Assembly: GCA_037176885.1 (NCBI GenBank)
Contig: JAWWNJ010000061.1
Coordinates: 124,001 to 188,000 of the forward strand
From: Favolaschia claudopus
Lineage: Eukaryota; Basidiomycota; Agaricomycetes; Agaricales; Mycenaceae
DNA length: 64,000 nt
Reading direction: 5' to 3'
Shown here: in pieces, positions 10,939 to 22,379 of the stretch
How the letters are laid out: every line of letters begins with the position of its first letter
How positions within the stretch are numbered: the first letter of the stretch is position 1
Made by a program: the position numbers and the translations under genes
Notes under the pieces: generated by a model
The model's input: only the letters and a program-made list of their open reading frames with translations
The model's database searches: none
What the model was told of the DNA's origin: nothing

Positions 10939-12137
10939 ATGCCTTCCAGCGCGATGAACTTCGAGCTCAAGCACTCTGTCAACTTACTGCCCACCAGCAT
11001 AATCCTTCCCCCGACGACGACTCCACCCCGCAAAAAGCTCGGACCAGCAAGGTGCTCGACTTGCATCAAAACGGAGGCAGACCTTGGCTACAAACCACGG
11101 AGATGCGGCAAAGTGGGGAGCTCACTCTCAAGTCTTCTCAATCTCACTTATATATATATATATATTCTTTTTCAAGTGTCAGCTTTCGCATTACTGTTCC
11201 AAAGAGGTATGGAAAACCAGTCGACTACTCAGCGACTAATCACGGTATGGATCCCAGTGTCAGGCCAAGGACTGGTAAGTAAACTATTGCTTTATTTATG
11301 TATACATACTCCTGAATAAGAACGGTACATGCTTCAGGCCTAAACACAAAGCCGACTGCGCAAGCGTTGTTGGCGTCATCCGCGAGCTCACCCACAATCT
11401 CATTTCCAATCCCTTCCTCCAACTTCTCCTCCAAGCATGCTTCATTCTCGAACCTGATCTCCTCAACGACGACACCGACCCTGACACATTTTTCCTCGCT
11501 AAATTCGAACTCGGGGTGGAACCTGCGCATATCTCCGATCTCGTACAGATATTCAGAAGTCCAATCGGCGGCAAATGTCCACTCGAGAACATTAAAGGGA
11601 TGCTACAAATCAATGGATTCTTCGTGGCGGACCAGAGAGATAGTATCCCGGAAATGCGGCATGCCCTTTGGCTCGAAGCGAGAAAGCGTGGCCCAAAGGA
11701 AGATCTCGTGGTAGTCCTGAACTTGACCTATGTGGCAGGAAACAACGGAACAGCCACCTCTCTACGAATCACACCCGCAGCCCGCGCATTCGTCAAGGCA
11801 CAACGTGCAGCAGGTCTCCAAGCCACCTGCCCGACCCTCGGAACATCTACCAGATTACCGTTCACTGTCGAAACATGTCTAGAGTACCTCAGTTTCGCTC
11901 AATTCATTTTTTTGCATCACTGACGTACTTCTTTCTAGATACATCAACAGCTTTATCCGCGACGATGAAACGAACGCACTCCTACTTCGCATCGCGATGA
12001 AACCATGCGATGTTCAGGCTATTCTAGATGCGATCGCTAAACAAGATAATTTTGCTTCCCGTGCCTACCGTCGCAAGTACAACCGCGAAAGCATTTACCA
12101 ATCTATGCTTTCCCTCATGACACGACGCCGAGCCTGA
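10939..12137 (+). CDS. MYND-type zinc finger protein
   Basis: Five exons: 10939-11112, 11177-11206, 11258-11274, 11338-11883, 11939-12137; 321 residues. Splicing rebuilds a complete MYND finger from four exons: CSTC, RRCGKC, HYCSKEC and HKADC give the C-C-C-C-C-C-H-C zinc ligands (residues ~38-80). No single frame shows this, which supports the model. The finger is followed by a helical domain (LISNPFLQLLLQACFIL, then EPAHISDLVQIF) found in many agaricomycete MYND proteins. MYND fingers bind proline-rich partners; the target is unknown. Exons 2 and 3 are only 30 and 17 nt. Intron 1 carries an (AT)n tract just before its acceptor. ATG 10954 is an alternative start. The gene sits between inverted repeats. 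Confidence 0.85.
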
Positions 12138-12427
12138 CCGCATGACGATGATTCCTCGACTGCTTGCTATTCACTTGATCCTGGTTCGCATTCCATTCTT
12201 GCAAGTGAACTACAACATCCTGTATCGCATATTACTAGAGTCCTCAGTCGGAACGGAATCCCGATGAGGTCAGGACAACGAAGGGACGATCAAATACACT
12301 CTGTTTTTCTACTTTCATCAGCAGCTAATCCTTAAGGTAGTGTTGTATCAAAGGTATCTTTCAGATAAAACAAATTCAAATTCATTTTGAAGGAAACCTT
12401 AGGATAGTGACTTTAATTTTCAACTTG

Positions 12428-12526
12428 GTATTACCTAGTAAGTAATTGAAGAAAATTACACTTGAAAGAAAGGGAGAACTATGGGGTAAGAGAGAGTAGT
12501 CGAGAGCAAGAACGCCCACGCCGCGC
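12428..12526. repeat. Right arm of the inverted repeat flanking the MYND gene
   Basis: Partner of 10583-10683. It abuts the start of repeat copy A, as the left arm lies near copy C, so the arms and the ends of the longer repeat may belong to one element family. Confidence 0.75.
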
Positions 12527-15250
12527 AGTAGACGATTAAATTACAACGAGAAAGAGCACCGGAGTTTGCCGAGATCATCGATGAAGTCACGATAATCAGT
12601 CACCGTCACGCCGTCGTCCTTGCCTTCCGCCACCATCTCGTCCTTGTCTCGTCCTCAAATTTTGTCTTCCTGCCTCAATTTGCCCGCAAGATGGTCGAAA
12701 TAGCGTTGCTGGAGTATCTCACGGTCTTGATTTTCATCTGAGTCTCTGGCTTCCGCCCCGAATGGTGCGTCAGTATTTCTATACCGTCATTTGCACAAAA
12801 ATCCTAATTGCATCCATTGAAGATTCGGGATACAGCCCTACTCATACAGAGTACTCGTATCTGACGGCTAGGGATGGGTGAACAACACCTCTCGCTCTCC
12901 TCGACGAAAATCACTGCTAACCCCGCATTGCCTAGGCAGTCAGTCCACCGCATCATCGATTCCTCTCTGGCATAACCATTCGGAGCCTCATCGAGATACA
13001 CGTCGCTGCCCTGGAACACAAGCACTCCTGGAATGAGCCACCTGCTAGCTGTGAAGAATGAACTTGATTTCGGTGCGTCTGAATGACATTCCCTCCGTGG
13101 ATACGTCCTCAAAATCTTCGTTTTCAAGCCCACTTGAATCGTTCTCCGGATGACAACAAGTTGCCCAGTCTTTGAGCCTCGAACACGAATCAATACGCTG
13201 TTTACGGAGTTTCTGGACGAGATATGGTGCGCATACTGTATCCAGAATCTCGCGGATTGGGGATGCTGACTTATTCTGTTGTTCTCCAGCCTGTTCTAAT
13301 GCGCATCTCGACGTTCCACGCTGCACCTCCTCGAATCTCACCCCGTCGCACACCTTCCGCTGAATCGTCCCCTTCGGTGTGTATGTCCTTTTTCGCGTGA
13401 CATTATACCTTTGTACCTAACTCACGCCTTTCCCTCCTAGCCATCTTTTCCAACGGATCGTCCTGCCTCTGTTACTTTGCCCCAGCGCCCGCGCTGCCTC
13501 GCAGCTTCCTCCTTTGCTATCTGCCGTTGCATCCACCACGGCCTTTTCTTCGGCTCTTGCTTCTTGTCTGACGAAGGAAGATGGTGGATGCAGAGCCGGA
13601 TACGAGGCGACCGCCTTCGGTCTGTAGAAGCAGTGAGCGTGGGAGCGGGAGGTCGCACCGTCGATCTTGTCTTGCACATGCATTGATGCAGCCGTACGTC
13701 CTGCGCTGTCCCTGTTGCTAGTCCATATCGTACCGACTGACCCTCGTCGCAGGATGACTCTTCTCCCTGCTTATCTCGATCTCGCAGAGCAAGGCTGCGG
13801 ACGGTGGGTACGGTCCCCCCACTCGATGTACTCCTCGTGGCGCTCATTCGCGGTGCAGACGCGACGCCTTTCTCTCCAAGGCAGCATCTCACTTTTCGTC
13901 AAAGCTCTCTATGTACAGCCTCCTTCTGGCCACCGCCGTCCGTCTACTTCTCCCCTCCTCCCCTTCCCCCCTCCACCAACGTATCTGCTTCGCCATCGCA
14001 CACCGTCTACCCGGCGCCACCTCCCGTCTCGCAAGTCTGGCTCCACATAGCGCATCTATACGCCTATGTACTGCGTCGAGGTCATCTCGTCCTCGTCCCC
14101 GCGACCGTATGAGTCCGTGTTAGCTACTGGGGACGTCGTGACGGTCCATGTCGACGCCCGCCTCGTCATTGTCGCCCTCCCAACGGCATCCGCACTTCGA
14201 CCTCTGCAAGCCGCGTCAAACGCCCAATGACATAGTCTTGCGCAGGGCGCATACTTGAGGTGGAGGTTTGTCGAGCGGGAGGAGGGAGGGGTGGATAACA
14301 AGGTTCGACGCCCGCGCGTGTGTCGCATGCGAGGCGTGGTACTCGTCGAGATGCGAGGGCAAAGCGGTGGTGGATCTGCGGCTGTCAGACGTCGGGAAGG
14401 AGACACTTGCGACCAAGGGTGAATGATGTCTTGTGTGAATGGAAGAAACGGATGGGGCGGGAGCGGGTGTATGAGGAGAAAGGCGATCCGCGGCGGCAGC
14501 TCATCCCCTCGTCGACCTCATCGTCCGTCTGGCGGGGGTACACCCAGCGTTAGAGGCTGGGTTCGCCAGTGATGGCGACGGTGGATGGCGACGTCGTCCT
14601 CGTCCTCGTAGCCGTTGCCTACCCCCATCCGCATCCGACTCCCATCTCGCCCATCTCGCTCATACATACACCCATACTCCTCGACCTCTACCAGCGGCGT
14701 TGGTGGGTCGGGTTAACGCCGTTTCGGTCGTCTTGCGAAGGTCGAGGTTTGGTGCGTTGAGGTGGAAGTTCGTGAGCATCGACGGGAGGGAGAGAGGGAG
14801 GGGAGGGTGACCGCCGTACATCGTGCTTTCACGGACGCAAGGCATCGGGCGTCGTCCGTCTCCCCCAACCTATTCCTCGCCTTCGGGGCTGCCATTTGCG
14901 CTGAGCATCGGACACGTATCTGGCTGCACTTCTCTTCGAGCCCAGACACCATGGGGTCGTGAGGGGATGGAAGGAATGGACAGGGGGGGTGTACGACGAG
15001 GAGGAGGAGCGGGTGTATGAGGAGGATGGGACGTGCAGTGCGTGCTCCTTCCCCTTGCGGAGGTCGTGAAGAGTTCCTGTGAGATGATGAGGTGGAGGAC
15101 GGTGTGGTAGACGAGACAGAGAACAAGAGTAGGGGCTGCAGCTGGTCCATGTGCGCGGAAGAGGGGGGTTTGAGTGCCGGCGTGGAAGGTGATCCTGCTG
15201 GCTTCGGCTGGAGGATAGTCGAGGCGGGGAGACGTACGCCGTCGGGTCCC
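12524..15250 (+). repeat. Decayed ~2.7-kb dispersed repeat, copy A
   Basis: Collinear in the same orientation with 32307-35240. Anchors include GAGCACCGGA.TTTGCCG at the start, AAAAATCCTAATTG, CAGAGTACTCG, GTGGATACGTCC, GTCCCCTTCGGT, CCGCGCTGCCTCGC, TGACCCTCGTCG, GTCAAAGCTCT, CATCTCGTCCTCGTCCC and CTCGCTCATACATACACCC. Identity by eye is patchy, with many indels. Both copies are GC-rich with long overlapping open frames on both strands, full of Arg, Ser and Pro and without conserved domains, which is typical of composition-driven ORFs. I see no transposase, reverse transcriptase or terminal repeats. It could be a decayed non-autonomous transposon or a duplicated dead gene. Confidence 0.75.
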
Positions 15251-15941
15251 GGCGGTGGTGTTGGCGGCAGCGATGAGCGTCTGCGACGGTGGGAGTGCCG
15301 CTGCTATCGCCGGTAGTTCCATGACGAGATCACCGTTCCGGTTTTGGACCGCGACTGTACACGTCACCCACCCATCGCTTCTGAGGTCTACTGCTGTAGT
15401 TGCGACCACCGCGTCGATGAGATGTGGAGGTGGGCCAAAGCAGCCTTTGTGCGAGGGCAGGTCTATTGACAAAGCCTTAACGGAGGTGGGATGAAGAACG
15501 ATGGGAAGATGCTCGTCCACACTTACATCTTTCGCTGCCCATCGACATCATTACCTCGATGCACGAGCTCGCCTGCCAAGGCGGCGAGGGATGGTCTACG
15601 TTGTCGGCGCAGGGTATTAGGGTGGAGTGCACGTGTCGTTGCGGTGCATAATCGAGCGCCTGAAGCTGGACAGGGTTTGGACAGGGTAGCCGGGTTTAAT
15701 TAGATGATCGCAATGCTTCCAAGAGGGAGGTCGTTCTTCTCGTTAGATTGGTATGTTCCGTTGTAGACTCTCTGTAGTACCACACCTCGTAGAGGCTCCG
15801 AAGCCGATAGTAATTAGCACCGTAGTAATTTGAAGTGATGTTGCCACAGGCGTGACACTAACCGGTGTGACTTTGAGTGACTCTGAATTTTCTTCCACTT
15901 TCTGCCACCTTCTCATCGCTCCCACTCAATACCCTACGCCG
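15251..15941. other. Intergenic, no gene recognised
   Basis: Spacer between repeat copy A and the F-box gene; the last ~150 bp are its promoter. Confidence 0.4.
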
Positions 15942-17556
15942 ATGCATCGATGCTGGGATGTTGTAGAACTAACACGGCTTGTCTTCGACGAGATCATGGC
16001 CCTCGATCCAGCCATGCGTATGATCGGTCGGCCAGCGGCAAGAGCCTCAGTTACCACTGGAGGACCTACAGCAGCGACTCGCACGTTATGCCGGCTTGCG
16101 AGAACCTGTCGCAAATTTTCCGAGCTTGCTCTAGACGTCCTTTGGGCCGAGCAGTCCGGCTATATCCCACTGCTGAGCACTCTTCCGGCCACGACTTGGA
16201 GCACTCGTAATGGCGAGTTTGTACGTTTCTATTCTTCGTGTATTCGCCTTTACGCTAAGCTCCATGCCATAGAAAATTGTCACCGATCTCCGCCAGGAGG
16301 ATTGGGAGAGAACTCTGAACTACTCTCGGAGAATCAAACAGTTTCGCGATGTAAATAGCTTGCCTGGATTGCATAACTCCGCCGTGGAGGCTGTCATACT
16401 GTCCTTGCCTCCAGGGTCACTACTTCCCAACGTCCATTATCTATCGTGCCAGTCCGGTTCGCCTTTCTTCCCCCACCTCTCCACAATTCTGGGCACACAG
16501 ATTTCCAAAATCCATATCGAGCTCGCTTCCTACCAATGGCGCTATCCAGCTGTACAGCACATCGCCTTACGCTGTCCGTTCGTCAAAGACTTTGGGCTGG
16601 AAGGGTCTTTCGGGAATGAAGACATAACTCTGGAGTGGAGCAGCCGTTTCGTTCTGCAGATGACTCAACTACGCTCTGTAGATGTCGTAGGTCTCAATCG
16701 TGCTGCTTGGCACCATATCTCCCGACTCGCGGGACTTGAAAAAATTAGCAGCCATTCCTTGATTGCGGATGTCTTCACCCCTTCAGACGAATCCCTTCTG
16801 CATCCCCTTTTCCCCGTCCTCCGAACGCTTGCCCTTGATCGGGTAGATCTCACTCTCGTCGCACCTTTCCTATCGGCCTTCCACAGCGCGCCGCTCCAAA
16901 CCTTGATGCTATCTGGCCGCAACCTAGAAAGTGTCCGAACGCTGAATGTGTCGATAGCCACTCATTGCTCACCGTTACATCTAACCTTCCTCGTCATCGA
17001 GATATGCGAGACTGAAGATGATCCCCCATCTTTAAGCTTCGAAGACCTTCGACCGCTCCTGCGGGTACCAAATCTGCGGAACGTACGGCTGCTTTATCCC
17101 GGAGATAGCTTACTGAACGACGAATTCGTGGACGAGATCGCGAATCCATGGCCCGCGCTCGAAGAGCTCTCCATGCCAGGGTCCCCTGCCTTCCAGGATC
17201 CCCCCACTCTGAGATCATTGCTCTCTTTCGCTCGCCATTGTCCCCACCTCAGAAGTCTGGAGCTCGACGTGGATGCGAAGACTATCCCGTTAGACGCCGT
17301 TAAATCGTCTCGGGTGATTCAAAGCAGTCTCGTGGAGTGGTCAGTATGTTCGTCCCCCATTGGGAAGGTGACCCGGGTGGCGAAATTCCTCTCGGCCATT
17401 TTTCCTTCGCTCGAGATCAAGTGCCGAAATCCTCCTACTTCGAAGGCTAAGGGGAAGTGGGATGATTTATCGTCGCTGATTCAAGACTACGCGGACATCC
17501 GAGCTCACGAACGGGAAATCCTTGCTGCTGGTGCAAATGTTGAAGAACTGTTCTGA
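15942..17556 (+). CDS. F-box-like protein with leucine-rich C-terminus
   Basis: Two exons (15942-16220, 16273-17556; 52-nt intron) give 520 residues. An N-terminal F-box-like helix set (WDVVELTRLVFDEI, then LCRLARTCRKFSELALDVLW) is followed by the common agaricomycete continuation KIVTDLRQEDWERTLNYSRR spanning the intron. The C-terminal ~350 residues are irregular leucine-rich repeats (FPVLRTLALDRVDLT, APLQTLMLSGRNL, PALEELSMPG). Such proteins are thought to be substrate receptors of SCF ubiquitin ligases. The family is hugely expanded in mushrooms; the target is unknown. The start at 15942 places the F-box at residue ~5; an in-frame ATG at 15852 is less likely. Convergent with the halogenase gene. 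Confidence 0.82.
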
Positions 17557-17748
17557 CTATATGTCGGCGTCAATTCTGAATCGAAATCATCGACGTATTC
17601 GTGTTCGTCTCCGGTTAAACTCTGCGCTCATTGTTTCTAATCAAATAATAGTTTGCCCGAGCAATATCGATTTGGTTCGAATTTCTCAGTTCACATCATG
17701 TTATGGAGCATAATTAAACACATCCAGTAGCTCGAATTGCTTCAAATA

Positions 17749-19817
17749 TCACCACTGCAAAGGCCAAGCTGTCCTCGAATTAATCTGATCGAAAATCCGT
17801 TCAACTTTTCCTTGCGAAAGTCTTTCTCCCCAGTCGTACAAAACATCCAGACCCTTCTTCGAGTTGATTTGCCAAAGCACCTGATTTACCTCCTTATCTT
17901 GACCAGCTGCATCAGCTACAACTTTGTGAGGGAGAATTGGGCCGTTCGGAGCCATGAATTTAAGGTCAATTCTCTGCGCCACAGCCCTGTGCATCTCGGG
18001 ATGTGTAACACCTACGACGTGCGAAAAGAAATCAATGGTGGTCTGAAGCATCTCCTCTGTCACTGTTGCGTCGGTATCTGCGGCTCCCAAAATCACTGCA
18101 ATTAGAACATGATTATTTGAGCTTTCGTGAACGTATATTTGTCTTTACCTGGGCGAAGGAACTGAAAGGCACGATCAAAATTATCCTCGTTGACGTCGGA
18201 GAGTACTGAGCTCTCTTGGGCCTTGATCTGTTTGTATACGCCAAGGATCGCGAGGAGAAATCTATTAAAAGATCAACAAGGGGGAAAAAATCAATGAAAT
18301 CGTCGACACACCGAGTATACGAGGTGCTGGTTTTCATATCATGAAATGAGATTGCTTCCGCTTCCGTACAGTCGCCACGAATAGATGCGGAGATAGTGCT
18401 TGCCGCACATAATGCACTGGAGAACGCTAAATGAACGCCGGACGAAAACAAAGGATCTATCTAGGTTTCATTCAGTACTTGAAGTAAGTGATGTTCGAAT
18501 CGTCTTACAAACGCTGCAGGGGAAATCGAATTTAATTTCGCGCGGAAGTTTAAGCGACAGTTCAGCGCTCACCTCCAGCATCCCCGACGATTCGATAGCT
18601 GGTACCGCCGTATTGGAGAGCGGAGTAACTATAGTACTAGTCGCCAGCAGTTTTTACCTCGCCCACGAACTTGCCATCCCCAAGTAGAGCGATAATTCCC
18701 GGAGTCAGCTGGAGCTGCGATAAATAATAATCTTCTCCGGAGTTGTGAGCTGGCAGCGTGTTTTTCTTGCGAAGATAGGCGTCCTCCGACATCACAATGC
18801 CAACTGATGTTGTGCCATTGTGCAGGGGAATGAACCACGCCCAGCCGGATTCGTCTGAAAGGATAAATGCATGTGTGAATGATTCAATATTTCAAGCTTC
18901 TCACCAGTGAGTGCCTCGAGCCATGGTGCGTTCTCCCGGCTGGTACCTTTTGCGTACGTTCCGGCTCCGTTCCAGTAGCCCCATATTGCTCGATTTCTTA
19001 GAACTTGATTGAACCTGCGATTTTTCAAACACCGAGTAGACATGATTCCATTCCGACCAGAAGCGTCGACCAGCCAATCGAAGTCGATTCGGCCGGTCAT
19101 CCCTTCACGCGATAGCCACTCCGCTGAGCTAGGTTTGGATGCAGAGAAAATAATCTTTTGGACAGCGATTCCTTCGTGAATAACCACCCCGCAACTCGAA
19201 GCATACTTGAGTAAGATATCGTCAAATTCAGAACGAACCTGTGCGCATCATGAGGGCAGCTGAAAAGCAGCAATTGTTAGGGACTGACCACATTCCAAGC
19301 GGTGACATCAAAGTCGGCGTCTATGGACACTAAGTATGTCAAGTAAATCCATCCATTTCAAAAGAAGATTCGCTTACAACCCTCTCGTTTGTGTTGGTTA
19401 ATCAGAGCTGCACCAACCTAGTAGAACACGGTCAATGCAGTGGTGAGTTACCAGGCATTCAGTTGACCTTGGGAGTGAAACCGTGATTTTCCACCCTCTC
19501 TGCCGCCCCGATGAAGGAGAGGAACGAGCGCGAAGAGGGAAGTAGGCTCTCTCCAATATGGTATCGTGGAAACACGTCTTTCTCCAACAGATGAACCTCG
19601 AACCCTTCTGAGAGCTTGGTTAGTCGAGGAGGCTGGGAGTAAATTCTCGCACAGACCTCGGGCCAAAGCAGTTGCAGTATAGGAGCCAGCTGGACCTCCT
19701 CCAATTACAAGAATCTGTGTCGAAGGCGGCGGCTTTGCAGTGAATTTCTCCTAGATCAGCGTTTGCGACTGTAAAGGCATCATAGCAATCGAGACATACG
19801 GGAGAGAGTGCAGACAT
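17749..19817 (-). pseudogene. Flavin-dependent halogenase, intact except for an in-frame stop
   Basis: Eleven exons (minus): 19817-19800, 19750-19657, 19607-19468, 19417-19378, 19320-19289, 19238-18905, 18854-18573, 18513-18509, 18460-18312, 18261-18149, 18095-17749. The product would be ~516 residues. It has the FAD dinucleotide motif VIGGGPAG (~residue 21), FPRYHIGESLLPS, the halogenase signature WAWFIP (~residue 224) and [19 protein letters not shown] near the flavin. It matches basidiomycete flavin halogenases such as those acting on free aromatic substrates; FADH2 and a partner reductase would be needed. Exon 8 is only 5 nt. Exon 7 contains TAG (18639-18637) after VKTAGD, where relatives as I recall them read DYSYS; a 6-nt insertion would explain it. 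No splice option restores the frame, so it is probably dead, barring sequence error. Divergent from the methyltransferase remnant at 20665. Confidence 0.8.
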
Positions 19818-20664
19818 GTTGGTTGATGTAAAGACGAATGCCAGACCAGATGCTGCAACGAAAACTTATAAGTGGTATACAAGTGACGATTGAGTCATAG
19901 GTTCACTTGACGAAAGTCAAGGAACGGACATTGTACGTAGCGGTGTTCGATGAAAAGCCCAGGTGATTGTTTCTCTTGCTTCATGAATCATCATACCAAA
20001 TTAGAAGCCCCAGTGCGATTCTAAAACAGGAGAGAAAGAGCAGTCGCTACAGTCGGTAAAGCGGTACGCACGCCAGTAAATTGGGACCTTGTGGCAGCGA
20101 TTGAATATATTCTCATTCTTCCCAGTGAATTGAAAGTCGAACGAACGGCACTCGGTAAGAACTCCAACAAAGCAGGACAGCTGAGGAGCGACCCCGGGTA
20201 CAAAGAGCTGGACCCAAGTAAGAAGAAAATAACTTGACAGGCATCAAACATTGAATTAGATTCATAGGCGTTGTCATCGGCGGAAAACTTTCACTTACAG
20301 GGAAAAACGACGGAGCTTATGTTCAGAAAAATGGGACCCAAATAAAGCCCAGTAGATTTCCGCGCCCGCATAGGTCGCCGTTGTCTTCCTCTTCTGTTGA
20401 ATTGAGATATTTGCTTCCGAACGTTCGATGAAAAGAATACTCAACGATTTGAATATATGTACTTCGGCAGTTATTCTGTGTAAACCAATTACACAAATCT
20501 GTCGCAAATGCAGGAGATAAACATACCCTATCGTCTCCAACGACACTATATTTGACCCAACCAATTGCGCTTCACGCACAATGAACATGCTCTATAAGAG
20601 ATTGAGCAAACCACTCTCGATGCCTTCAATTTCCTTCGACGCACCCAATTCAAACTAAACAAAA
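19818..20664. other. Shared upstream region of halogenase and methyltransferase
   Basis: About 850 bp between two divergent start codons. It includes a minus-strand frame starting near 20583 (MFIVREAQLVGSNIVSLETIG) that resembles the beginning of fungal seven-helix membrane proteins, but no complete gene could be spliced. I treat that as a possible remnant. Confidence 0.35.
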
Positions 20665-21371
20665 ATGAACAATGAAACATCCACCCTTCGCAGTCTAGCC
20701 AATATCATTATCAGAGCGGTTGATACGATGGAACGAATCTACGCACAGGCAGGATTACCATTACCGTCCCTCGACAAGTTCTATGACCCAGGAGACCACG
20801 CTGAGGCGCTCGCGCAAGATCCCCAAGTTGTGGCCGCCTCGAAGAAGTTGGTCGCTGCTTGTGCGCAGATCAGTGCTACGGTTTGGAACCCTCGACGAGT
20901 TGTGATCAATCATGCGCATGCGGTTAGTTTTTCGTAACTAATTGACCGAAGAAACACCCACTAATACGAACTTGAAGTACCAAATTTCTTCCTGCTTGCA
21001 TGCCATCTCGGATCTCAACGTTGTGGAAGTTTTGCGCGAGGCTGGGGAAAAGGTTAGTGATTTGCTCATTGTGAATCCAAGATGCAAATGCTGAAGTTTG
21101 CTTGTGATGTAGGGGGCCAGCGTGAAGGACATCGGAGAGACGATAGGTGTGGATTCCGGGTTGATAGGTGAACGAATCGGTACTCTATTGGTCACCAACT
21201 GAAGAGTATAACTTGTTTTAATTAGAACGAATTCTGCGACTTCTTGCTACGCACCATATTTTCCGCGAAGTGTCCCCTGGAGTGTTCGCAAACAATCGAA
21301 TTTCATCGACGCTGGATAAAGGCTTGTCGAGGACTGTCGAGGAGGAGATTGAAAGCGGTGGGGCCGTCTGA
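20665..21371 (+). pseudogene. O-methyltransferase, N-terminal half only
   Basis: Exons 20665-20922, 20978-21052, 21113-21167, 21226-21371 join in phase to 177 residues. The spliced product has the dimerisation/winged-helix part of plant-type small-molecule O-methyltransferases: YQISSCLHAISDLNVVEVL, then GASVKDIGETIGVDSGLIG, ERILRLLATHHIFREV and VFANNRISSTLDKG. Relatives continue for ~250 more residues with the SAM-binding Rossmann domain; here the frame stops after an unrelated VEEEIESGGAV tail. An inverted-repeat structure begins ~200 bp downstream. With the catalytic half missing, the protein cannot methylate. It pairs head-to-head with the halogenase, an arrangement that suits a halogenated, O-methylated aromatic product. 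Confidence 0.75.
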
Positions 21372-21565
21372 GTCATCTGTGACCCAGAGAGTGGAGTCTA
21401 CCCGGCGGCAGGAAAACATCCTAGACAGCTGGAAGCCGCGAGGTTGCGCGACGACGGTGAGCCCACAGAGCGACGATGATGGCGAAGCACAAGAGAGATA
21501 TTGTTTGGTCGTGATGAGCTGGAACGTCTGATGCAATCAAACATCTCTTGCTCCCGTAAGCTTTT

Positions 21566-21622
21566 GACTTTTCGCCCTTGTCCCACGCTCCCGAAAGGGA
21601 AATTCGCGTGCCTTGTTTGCTC
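21566..21622. repeat. Left arm of a 57-bp inverted repeat
   Basis: GACTTTTCGCCCTTGTCCCACGCTCC... matches the reverse complement of 22323-22379 with about six mismatches. The arms enclose about 700 bp without a recognisable gene, just downstream of the truncated methyltransferase. Confidence 0.75.
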
Positions 21623-22322
21623 CCCTGTCAAACCAGCGAGCCAGCTCGCCTTTCACCGTCACCGTCACCAGTCACTCTTGCTTCCTGTCCCCTCACTCTC
21701 TTGCTTTGCGGCACATTTCATTGCACGCAGCCACCGTGTGTTAATGGCTACTCCTTCTGGACCACTGCATCAAACTGGCATCGGGACGGCAAGATGGCAT
21801 TCGCGAGGATCGCACTGCATTTCAGGATTAGAGACTGAGTCTGAGGGAGTAGGTGGCTATTCGATGGCTCTTACTGTGGCAACGGTAAGCCCTCCGTCTC
21901 TTTTCCTAATTTGTTCCTAGTATCCTACGGCGTCGGACGGTCGGAAGTTTCTTTTGCCACCCATCACTCTCCGCCGCCAACGCGCCATTGCAGTGCCATT
22001 ACAGACCTTCATATCCCTTCCAATCCTTACAACCCTTCGCTATATCATATTCTACCCTGAGTATCCCCTACATCTCTACTACTAAGTATTCCCTCCCTAT
22101 ATCACTCTTGTAGCCTATAGAAACAAAGGTTCCTTATTTATCACGCTCGGCGCTCGCTTGTCCCTCAATTTATTTATTTTTCCATGCTCTTGGAATTGAA
22201 TGAAAAAAAATTGTGTTCAAAGACCCCTGCCTTGCAAGCTCGACACACTGCTGGGTGGCATGTATGCTAGAGAACAATGGCTCGTTTGCCTCAGACGAGC
22301 CAGCTCGTAGTTTGTGGCCACG

Positions 22323-22379
22323 GAGTAAACAAGGCACGCAAATTCCCTATTCGGGAGCGTGAGACAAGGGCGAAAAGTC
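22323..22379. repeat. Right arm of the 57-bp inverted repeat
   Basis: Partner of 21566-21622. A weaker GAGCCAGCTCG similarity extends inward from both arms. No clear target-site duplication could be assigned. Confidence 0.75.

Noticed and set aside
18632..18660. 29-nt intron that would remove the halogenase stop codon
   Set aside because: It is too short and leaves the wrong frame for the following conserved YSALQYGG stretch.
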